The position numbers and the translations under genes are program-made. This document shows, one piece after another, positions 57,557-64,000 of a stretch of DNA of 64,000 nucleotides. The DNA lies in assembly GCA_030849075.1 (NCBI GenBank), contig JASAOO010003494.1, positions 1 through 64,000 of the forward strand, in the 5' to 3' direction. This DNA is from Zelonia costaricensis. Its lineage: Eukaryota; Euglenozoa; Kinetoplastea; Trypanosomatida; Trypanosomatidae. Below the pieces are notes generated by a model, which was not told the origin of the DNA, ran no database searches, and was given only the letters and a program-made list of their open reading frames with translations. Position 1 is the stretch's first letter; each line of letters begins with the position of its first letter.

Positions 57557-57592
57557 CTCGCCCACGAATGGAGGAGGGAGAGAGGAAGCAAG
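57557..57592 (-). promoter_or_regulatory. Acceptor flush with the MscS ATG
   Basis: The minus-strand tract TTGCTTCCTCTCTCCCTCCT is followed by a first AG in GGGCGAG at 57558-57557, and the ATG begins at the next base. The leader would be only the spliced leader. Confidence 0.5.
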
Positions 57593-58590
57593 TGGTGCGA
57601 GTGTGGGCACCCTCTCTGCTCGAGGTGCTGGCTCGATGCGACGGACAATTCTAGTGCGCACACGTCAAACGCTCACGGCAAGCGATCTGAAGGGAAGCGG
57701 GGGGGGGGGCAAGGTGGTATGTGGTGATGGTGCTGCAGAGACACACAAGCGGCAAGCAAAGCAGGCGTCGTTTGTTGATCAGAGGAGACAGGTGCAGAAA
57801 AACTCGCGCGGCTGCATGCACAGGTGTTCTCCGCTCCAAGCACCGTGTCGCGCGGTTTCGGTCATGCTGTCAGCGGCCTCTGCACTAGGCAAGTGCGAGC
57901 GTGCCTCCCATTTCGCCGGGGCTTTGCCACAAAAAAGCAAAGCCAGCCAACCAACCAAGGATGTGCGGAGAGGTCGCGCCACCCAACTGGAGGACAGCTC
58001 ACTCCGGCAATCGACTCCTTCGTTGCCACACTGGAGTTCGCTTTGCTTCCTGTGTCTTAGTGGCTCTAGATGCGCCGCGGGACGTACTGCACACCCTTGA
58101 CTTCCGTGTTGTTCTTTTCTTCGTTCTCAATTACGAGGTTACTCGCACGTCCTGCGCACCGCAACACGCGTCTCCTCTTCTCTGGCGAATACACGCAGAA
58201 AAAAAAAAAAAAGAGACTGCCAAGACGAACGTCGCGCAGCAGGCAGGAGTGCGGATTAACTTTTTCCCATCGTGCCTCTCCGCTCATCGCCCGTTCGCAC
58301 GCATCTGCCCACCCCAATGCTTGCTCCGCATCACGCGAGTCGCTGGTCGCGTCCTCAAGAAGGACGGTGAGAGGGCAAATAGAACGAAAGGGGATGAAGA
58401 GAGACAGAGAGCCACACGACCACTAACACACAAAAAAACAAAAACACCACTACGGTCGTACACCGCGTGTGCGCGCGGCAAGACAGTCGGTCCCCCGTCG
58501 TGACCCGCACCGCCGCCCACACGCGGGCCCTCTCATCAAGGGAGGTCAAACCGCCAACACGAGCATCTGTCCGAGCGCGCGAGCGACTCT
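57557..58590. other. Intergenic, mini-gene / MscS-like
   Basis: It contains the MscS acceptor, G10-type run at 57699-57708, A14-type run at 58198-58212 on the + strand, and no further gene that I can support. Confidence 0.55.
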
Positions 58591-58734
58591 CTACAGACCA
58601 GTGCTCGCCGCACCCGCCGGCTTAGAGGTCTGCTTGCTGACGATGGCCGTCTTGGACTTGCCGTAGTCGTCGCGGCGGCGGCCGCTCGACCTAAGGAACT
58701 GCTGGAACTGAGCAGAGTTGGTGTCGTAGATCAT
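58591..58734 (-). CDS. Candidate 47-residue mini-gene
   Basis: A 47-codon frame starts MIYDTNSAQFQQFLRSSGRR, continues with a basic Asp/Lys/Ser segment and ends ASTGL. I recognise no family. Its coding character is good: about 40 of 47 codons end in G or C, as in neighbouring real genes, and it lacks the homopolymer composition of the surrounding UTR. It lies alone in a 1.7 kb gap between MscS and TRM6, a gap that is otherwise long for this cluster. A possible acceptor TTTCAG lies about 80 bases upstream. Length alone does not prove translation; it could be a chance frame inside a UTR. Confidence 0.5.
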   Translation of the reverse strand: MIYDTNSAQFQQFLRSSGRRRDDYGKSKTAIVSKQTSKPAGAASTGL

Positions 58735-59275
58735 CGTGAAGTGCAGGGTAAGGGTTCGGGGGGAGTAAGAGAATTCGAGGAAAGTGGTGTGGAGTTGCTT
58801 TTCTTTTCTTTTCTGAAAGGGCAGTGGGACTGTGTGAACTTCTCGCCGCGTGCGGACCTTGTGAAGACAAGACGGAACACAACAGCCGCAGCGGAACGGG
58901 GGCGGGCACACCGCGACAAAGAACGGGAGACGAACATCAGCAGCAAGAGTGGGAGAGAGTAGCGGAAGGCGGCTTCATACCAAACGGACTCTCCTGAGCA
59001 AGCAGAAGCAGCGCACTTGATGGTGTGCCAGTGACTTGCGTCGGTGCTCCGTGTCGGGCGGTGTAGCCAATGCAGGGCTGGTCGTGAGCATGCGTGCTTC
59101 GCCCCCTCTCAGAGAACGAGAGGGATAGAGAGGAATACATGAACTCCATCTTCGTCTGAGTTTTGCTTAATCGCCTTAAACGTCGTTGCAAGCGGCGAAG
59201 GAGGCTGAAATACCCGCCTCTCCCCCCTCCCCCGCCCGCCAGTCAAACAAGCAGCGCACAACACCAGACTTCTGT
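58735..59275. other. Spacer, TRM6 / mini-gene
   Basis: Holds the possible mini-gene acceptor near 58815-58825 and an A-rich transcribed-strand leader (58797-58816). No other gene is seen. Confidence 0.55.
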
Positions 59276-60670
59276 TCAGCTCGCGGCGTCTCCGCCGGCG
59301 GCATCCGTCCTTTCGCGCTTCTCCGGTGCGGCCTCGTCGTCGTCAGCGGTGGCGCCCGCGTCTGCTGGGCGTTTGTGCCCCGCCTCCGACGCGTTTGCCG
59401 CCGCTGCGACTGGGGCTGCCTCTGTGGTGGTTTTCCCCACCTTGATGGCTGTCAGCAAGTAGCCAGCCGCGGTGCTCATGTTCACGGTTGGGTGGGTCCG
59501 CTTGGGCAGGACCTGGTGGTGGCGGTACCACGTCTCGGAAATCTGCACGTTGACGCAGTCGGCGCGCAGCGCGAGGAAGATGCGTGTCAGGTCCTCGAGG
59601 AAGGGGCTGTAGACGACGATGTGGCCGCCACACGCGAGAAAGGGGAGCAGGTCGGTCACGGCGCGGTGTGGCGCCTCGTCGTCGCAGACAACCAAAGAGT
59701 CTGCCGGGCTGTCAAGCAGAATCCGGTGCGCCTCCAGTCCCTTGACCCACTGCGACACGCCGCTGCCGGTGTGCTGCCGCTGCTGCCGCTCACTGCCCCC
59801 CGTTGTTGTGGCCGCGGCGCCGCCGTCAGCGTCTACAGGCGACTCCTTGGCGGGCCTTTCCGCCTCCTCGACCCCCTCGAGGAAGCCGGGGTTGCGCGGC
59901 ACGGCCTTCCAGCGCTCCTTGACGAGCGGCAGCTTGAGCACCTTGATTGCCGTGGTCGGGTCTGGCTGCGCGTTCTTGTCGAGCACCTGGAAGATGCGCC
60001 CCTCGCTGCTCATGCGCGTCAAAAGGCTCGCCGGCAGCACGCCGTTGGTCTTCTCGTAGACGAGGACGCGGCTGTTGTGGTGGACGTCGCTGTGGTGCAG
60101 GAGGAGAGCCATGGTGTCGGCGCGGAGGCGCATGCCGCGGGCGTCATCAGGGAGACTGTCGGATGGGTTGACGGTGGGCAGGTGCAGCTCGGCCAGGTTG
60201 TCCACGGTGACCCGCTCTACCTTGAACAGGGTGCCGTACTTCTTCTGTTTCTTCCTCAGGTACTTCTCCTGCGCAAAGTTCGTCTTGGTTTCGTAGCTGG
60301 CACTCTTCTCAACGAGAGTCTGGAGAAGCTCGCCGAGGCCCTTCTCGCGGCGAATGGCGGCCACCTCGTCGTTGGACAGCTGCTGGTTCGTGTTGTTGTC
60401 AACGAGGTCGCGATTGTCCTTCACCTCGTCCGCGTCGCCGACCTCGGTAATGTCCAGGTCGGGGTACTCGTGGCTCTCGACGAAACGCTTGCCGCCGTGG
60501 TCGAGGTGGCACACCCCGCCGTAGCGCATGCCGATCAGCGTCGTGGCCAGGGCGGCGCCGGAGCGGCCCAGGCGCACCCTCACATCCTTCTTGACCTGCA
60601 CAATCTTGGTGTGCCCGCCGCCGCTGATAAAAACGTAGTCGTCCTCTTGAATCACATCCGAGGCGCTCAT
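59276..60670 (-). CDS. TRM6: tRNA m1A58 methyltransferase non-catalytic subunit TRM6 (Gcd10)
   Basis: The 464-residue product has an N-terminal beta domain (VFISGGGHTKIVQVKK, LIGMRYGGVCHL) and a Gcd10-type Rossmann-like C-terminal half in which the SAM-binding motif is absent, as expected for TRM6 (LLPFLACGGHIVVYSPFLEDL lies near 350-370). It pairs with catalytic TRM61 to methylate A58 of tRNAs, including initiator tRNA-Met. An acidic/Ala-rich tail carries a KR-type basic patch, possibly nuclear. The start is the ATG at MSASDV, 19 bases after a long C/T tract with GTGCTCAG. TRM61 is not in the window. The catalytic pair is needed for activity in yeast. Confidence 0.88.
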   Translation of the reverse strand: MSASDVIQEDDYVFISGGGHTKIVQVKKDVRVRLGRSGAALATTLIGMRYGGVCHLDHGGKRFVESHEYPDLDITEVGDADEVKDNRDLVDNNTNQQLSNDEVAAIRREKGLGELLQTLVEKSASYETKTNFAQEKYLRKKQKKYGTLFKVERVTVDNLAELHLPTVNPSDSLPDDARGMRLRADTMALLLHHSDVHHNSRVLVYEKTNGVLPASLLTRMSSEGRIFQVLDKNAQPDPTTAIKVLKLPLVKERWKAVPRNPGFLEGVEEAERPAKESPVDADGGAAATTTGGSERQQRQHTGSGVSQWVKGLEAHRILLDSPADSLVVCDDEAPHRAVTDLLPFLACGGHIVVYSPFLEDLTRIFLALRADCVNVQISETWYRHHQVLPKRTHPTVNMSTAAGYLLTAIKVGKTTTEAAPVAAAANASEAGHKRPADAGATADDDEAAPEKRERTDAAGGDAAS

Positions 60671-61091
60671 CTCGCCACCGCTCTTCGCCCTGAGCACGAA
60701 GTAGACAGGGAGAGTGACAGGCCGGAGGCGAGGCAGGTGTGGGGGTGGGAGAGTGGGGGGGGGGGGGAGTGGGGCGCAGCGGAGGANGCGCGAGTCTGCG
60801 AGCAGGGCGTTGTAGTGCCGCTCTGCATCGTTGTGTATTCAAAGGAAACATGGGACAGTAGCGGGGAGGGATAGTGGGAGGGTAGCAGCAGCTTTTCACA
60901 TCTCGTGTGTTTGTCGCCAGCCCAGTGTTGGTTGGCGTGGCACGCTCCGGGGAGTGTCGGACCCCCGGCGACGAACCAGGGCGCTCTCGCGGCGATCAAG
61001 AGAGTTGCGGCCCTTTTTTGCACTGTTTGTTTGCGTTGTGTCGCTTTCCTTTCCAAGTCGTGCAGCAGCAGATCAATTTGTGCAGGCGACT
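60671..61091. other. Intergenic, LRRC61-like / TRM6
   Basis: Contains the TRM6 acceptor, one undetermined base (N) at 60787 and no further gene. Confidence 0.65.
60690..60780 (-). promoter_or_regulatory. 3' trans-splice acceptor, TRM6 gene
   Basis: A very long minus-strand pyrimidine tract with C13-type runs (about 60700-60775) ends in TTCGTGCTCAG with AG at 60691-60690. The predicted 5' UTR is 19 bases. The undetermined base N at 60787 lies just beyond the tract. Confidence 0.75.
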
Positions 61092-61844
61092 TTACGCTTG
61101 TCCCGGCTTCGAGGGTGCCGCGGCAGGAGACGCGGTTCTTGTACATCGACTCGTGGCGCGGTTCAGCAAACTGCGCAGTGTGGCCTCTTCCGGTACAGGG
61201 GCGGTCATCTCGACCCGGGCAGTCTTGAGGGACTCCACGCTGCGCTTGATGACGGCAGCGCTTGAGTTCGCGTCGACCTTTGCGTCCGCCTCCTCCTCCA
61301 GCAGTCGGGCGCGGCGATACGAAGACACGCCGTCCACCCAGCAAATGTGGGGCACCTTCGCCAGAAACGTTGCCTGGTACGCGGCCACGTCGCGGCAGAC
61401 CGGGTTGTCGAGCAGAAGCACACCGCCTCCCGACTGCTGCCCCGTTGCGAGCGCTGCATCCTCCTCACTCAGCGACACCTGCCGCTGTAGCACCAGCTCG
61501 CTCAGGCTCGGCAGCGCGACAAGAGGCTGCAGGGCGGCCGGAAAGGCGAGCATGTTGCCCTCCAGCATGCACTGAGTCAAGGCAGCGCACGAGGCGAGGG
61601 GCGCAATGTCGACCAGCCTGTTCTCTGCCGCGTTGAGAAAGGTCAGCTGCGGTGCAATGCACTCTATACCGACCAAGGTGGTGAGCTTGTTGCCACTCAC
61701 GTCGATCATGCGCAGGGCGTGGCAGCGCAGCAGCGCACTTGCGTCGATGTTTGTGTAGCCCTTTCGCGGCACGCTCAGGTGGTACATGAGCTCGGGATCG
61801 TACTGCTGGGCACCGACGAGGCAGTCCCTCTCAGTGAGCGACAT
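61092..61844 (-). CDS. Leucine-rich repeat protein, LRRC61-like
   Basis: The 250-residue product has three to four SDS22-type leucine-rich repeats at about residues 35-115 (LRMIDVSGNKLTTLVGIE, LTFLNAAENRLVDIAPL, LTQCMLEGNMLAFPA). An LRR cap follows with the DNPVCRD...YQATFLAKVPHICWVDG motif, typical of LRRC61 and other flagellar/ciliary LRR proteins. The C-terminal third is a charged helix. Human LRRC61 is 259 residues, so the length agrees. The function is not settled; ciliary association is an inference. The start ATG (MSLTER) lies 29 bases after TTTTCGAG. Confidence 0.75.
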   Translation of the reverse strand: MSLTERDCLVGAQQYDPELMYHLSVPRKGYTNIDASALLRCHALRMIDVSGNKLTTLVGIECIAPQLTFLNAAENRLVDIAPLASCAALTQCMLEGNMLAFPAALQPLVALPSLSELVLQRQVSLSEEDAALATGQQSGGGVLLLDNPVCRDVAAYQATFLAKVPHICWVDGVSSYRRARLLEEEADAKVDANSSAAVIKRSVESLKTARVEMTAPVPEEATLRSLLNRATSRCTRTASPAAAPSKPGQA

Positions 61845-62520
61845 CGCGCCGCCGTTGCCGTCACACAGCACGGCTCGAAAATGAGAGTTTGGGAGGGAGG
61901 AGGTGGAGGGTACTGCACGGCGATACGAGTTGTATGATGGGCGTAAGTGGCTCTCAGAAAAAAGAGGGTGGGGGCAGCGGCTGCACTCCAGAGCAGACGC
62001 GTGAGATCTGAGAAAGGGCACGCACACACATACACACACACGCTGTCCGTCCGTTCTACCAGGAAAGAAACAAAACATCGCGAAGAGAGCAAGATGGCAC
62101 GTGAGAAGAGGGGCGGGACGAGGGGGGGGGGGGGTAGAGAGAAAGAGGACATAACGCTGATGAACCGGCGTGTGTAGAGGAAAAGGAAAACAGATCGCGT
62201 TCAGCGCGACGAGAAAACAACAACACCAAAGTGGCGTGCTCCACACGAGAGGGCAACCACACACGGCAGGAGGAGCCATCGGAAAAAGGAGAGGGGAGAA
62301 GTAGCGCACCTCAGCAGCGCGCCTCCCTGTTTTGTTGTTCGTGTGTTCTGAGTCTCTTCATTTCTTAAATTGTTTTCTTTCTGGCCTTGTCTGTTTCAAA
62401 CCGCACTACCACGGGGCTTAACAGATGATGCAGTCTGTGAGTAAGATCAACCAACGCACGCAAAGGCACCGTGTCTCTTCTCCTAGTTCCCTTCCCACCC
62501 TCCCTGCCCCTCGGCGGAGT
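61845..62520. other. Intergenic, edge gene / LRRC61-like
   Basis: CA tract at 62022-62042 and a G11-type run at 62121-62131. No gene is seen. Confidence 0.65.
61874..61915 (-). promoter_or_regulatory. 3' trans-splice acceptor, LRRC61-like gene
   Basis: The minus-strand tract CCCTCCACCTCCTCCCTCCC, then CTCTCATTTTCGAG with AG at 61875-61874. The predicted 5' UTR is 29 bases. Confidence 0.6.
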
Positions 62521-64000
62521 TCACGCAGAGAGGCGGTAGTGGAGGAGGGCCTGCTGCTTGACGCGGCGCTGCGCCGACCAGAAGTCCTGCACGCGTTGCT
62601 TGTGCATTTGCTTGCGCAGTCGGGACGCGCGCAGCGTCGGCGGCAGCTCCACTTCGAAGACGCTGCATAGCTCCTCTGCCATCGCCTGGAACTGCGAGTG
62701 GCCACGGGCACTGTCGCGGCTGTCGAGGATGTGCAGCACCAACGCGCTCACGCTTGGAATGAAACCCATCTCAAGGTCTAGGATGAGCCGGCCGACCTGG
62801 TACTGCTGGCCCGGGGTCAAGGCCGTCACGCTCTTCTCGAGTCGCTGGAAGCACATGACGACAAGCCGCAAGGGCGGCCGCGCCTCGCAGAGATTTGCGA
62901 TGGACTGCAGGACGGCGAGCACCTGCACCACGTCCAGCTTCACCTCCGAAGTGGACTGCCGCTCAAGTGCCAGCAGCGCCGCCGTCACCACCGCCTCGTC
63001 ACGGATGCCGAACTGAGTGTGGCACTGCAGCAGGCGCACGAGGGTGCTGCGCCGGCACTGGTCTATCATCGGCAGCAACCGCGTGTCGATGGCGTCAAGC
63101 ACCGGCTCGGCAAGGAGCTCGCTACTCACCTGCTGCACCGCCACCAGCACCAGCTCCAGGTCCTCGCTCGACAACAATGCGACGTCGTCGTGCGTGGGGA
63201 GAAAGGCGATGTCCTCAAAGCGGCGCAGCACCGCCGTCTCCGTCGCAATGGCGCGCAGCAGCACGCAGCGGCTGTGCGCGTCGGCGCGACCGTAGCACGA
63301 CGCAAACGTGCTGTCGAACGCCGCACCACCGCCGGCTGCGCTTCCGCCAGCGGAGTCTGAGGCCAACGCCAAATCCCACGCCTTCACTCGGCTGATGTAC
63401 TGGACAAGGCGGGCGAACTCGCTCGGGGTGAGTGCCGCGCCACGCTGCAGCAGCGCGGTGCACATGTGCCGCGCGGCAGCCTCCACGGCGGACGGAGCGG
63501 TCGCCGACGCCAGCACGTTGCCGAGAGCCGCCAGCCAGTGGTGGGTGCCGTCAAAGACGCGCAGCACCACTGCCAGCAGAGGCTCGAGCACGGCTGCGTT
63601 GTGCGTCCGCGGCGCCGTCGCCGTCCCTGCAAACACGCAGGTCGCCGCCACTTGCAAGAGACTCGTGAGGGCTGCGACGACGTCACTGTCCGAGCTCGAC
63701 GCGGATGCCGCGTAGATGCTGCGCAGGTTCGGCTCCGTGAAGAGGGAATCGACGACGTGACGCACCGTCGAGGGCAACAGCACGTGGTGCTCCGCGAGAA
63801 GCTGCACGAGCGCCGCCAGGTCCCTCCACTTGGGCGGCGAGGCACCGAGCACCTCCGGCAGCAAACGCTGCTCCACCTTGGCGACCACGCCACGCTCGCG
63901 CATCTGGTACAGGGAGGGCGGGTAGCCGACCAGGAAGAAGCGCAGCGCCTCCAGCGTCGCGATGTGGTCGAGCGAAAGAACGCGGTCACAGCAGGCACGC
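62521..64000 (-). CDS. Conserved hypothetical, helical-repeat protein (5' part missing)
   Basis: The frame stays open to the right edge, so only 492 C-terminal residues are seen; an internal ATG at 63903 is not taken as the start because coding-like sequence (ALRFFLVGYPPSLYQ) continues upstream. The visible part is all-helical with Leu-rich pairs, for example LDVVQVLAVLQSIANLCEA and LVVMCFQRLEKSV, and a basic helical tail (RASRLRKQMHKQRVQDF). This style is common in kinetoplastid mitochondrial RNA-processing or mitoribosome-assembly factors, but no named motif is visible. The targeting region would be outside the window. Confidence 0.75.
   Translation of the reverse strand, partial: RACCDRVLSLDHIATLEALRFFLVGYPPSLYQMRERGVVAKVEQRLLPEVLGASPPKWRDLAALVQLLAEHHVLLPSTVRHVVDSLFTEPNLRSIYAASASSSDSDVVAALTSLLQVAATCVFAGTATAPRTHNAAVLEPLLAVVLRVFDGTHHWLAALGNVLASATAPSAVEAAARHMCTALLQRGAALTPSEFARLVQYISRVKAWDLALASDSAGGSAAGGGAAFDSTFASCYGRADAHSRCVLLRAIATETAVLRRFEDIAFLPTHDDVALLSSEDLELVLVAVQQVSSELLAEPVLDAIDTRLLPMIDQCRRSTLVRLLQCHTQFGIRDEAVVTAALLALERQSTSEVKLDVVQVLAVLQSIANLCEARPPLRLVVMCFQRLEKSVTALTPGQQYQVGRLILDLEMGFIPSVSALVLHILDSRDSARGHSQFQAMAEELCSVFEVELPPTLRASRLRKQMHKQRVQDFWSAQRRVKQQALLHYRLSA

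Noticed and set aside
58066..58317. 83-codon minus-strand frame near the mini-gene
   Set aside because: Begins with a non-ATG codon and includes a Phe run from a homopolymer; no coding character.
60787..60787. Undetermined base N
   Set aside because: Sequencing ambiguity in a G/C-homopolymer area of non-coding DNA; not a biological signal.

Overview
The window reads as a nuclear segment of a trypanosomatid, most likely Leishmaniinae (Leishmania, Leptomonas, Crithidia or a relative). All 26 credible protein genes (25 complete, one cut by the right edge) lie on the minus strand. None has a visible intron. Third codon positions are very G/C-rich. Intergenic gaps of 0.3-2.2 kb are full of polypyrimidine tracts (on the minus strand), CA/GT microsatellites and homopolymers. 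This is one directional gene cluster, transcribed from high to low coordinates as a polycistron and matured by spliced-leader trans-splicing and polyadenylation. I see no strand switch, tRNA, rRNA, CRISPR array, transposase or reverse transcriptase. The species cannot be fixed from sequence alone.

In transcription order (right to left): a truncated helical-repeat protein at the right edge, an LRRC61-like leucine-rich protein, TRM6 (tRNA m1A58 methyltransferase subunit), a 47-codon mini-gene, a compact MscS-type channel, a Rab3GAP2-like giant protein, PUS7 pseudouridine synthase, an M20/ArgE peptidase, a low-complexity coiled-coil protein, a helical conserved protein, an 88-aa basic protein, a DCN1-like neddylation factor, a Roc-COR (ROCO-like) protein with an altered P-loop, an ASCC2/CUE protein, two probable organellar proteins of unknown function, a DHX33-like DEAH helicase, a DAO-type FAD oxidoreductase, a canopy-like ER protein ending in EEDL, an L-type cyclin, a SWS1/ZSWIM7 SWIM protein, isoleucyl-tRNA synthetase with a presequence and an internal trans-splice site, a membrane-anchored NERD nuclease-like protein, a mitochondrial hypothetical, an AP-4-type beta-adaptin, the C-terminal half of cyclase-associated protein, and an ARMC1-like protein.

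Neighbours do not form a pathway operon, as is normal for trypanosomatid clusters, but themes recur: tRNA and translation (IleRS, TRM6, PUS7, ASCC2), membrane traffic (AP-4 beta, Rab3GAP2), mitochondrion (IleRS long form, ARMC1-like, several presequence proteins), and control (cyclin L, DCN1, ROCO). Starts were set at ATG codons downstream of recognisable 3' splice acceptors; upstream in-frame GTG/TTG extensions were discarded. The most notable items are the ROCO-like protein with Arg in place of the Walker A Lys, the alternative trans-splicing layout of IleRS, acceptors that place AG directly against the ATG, and two very small genes.
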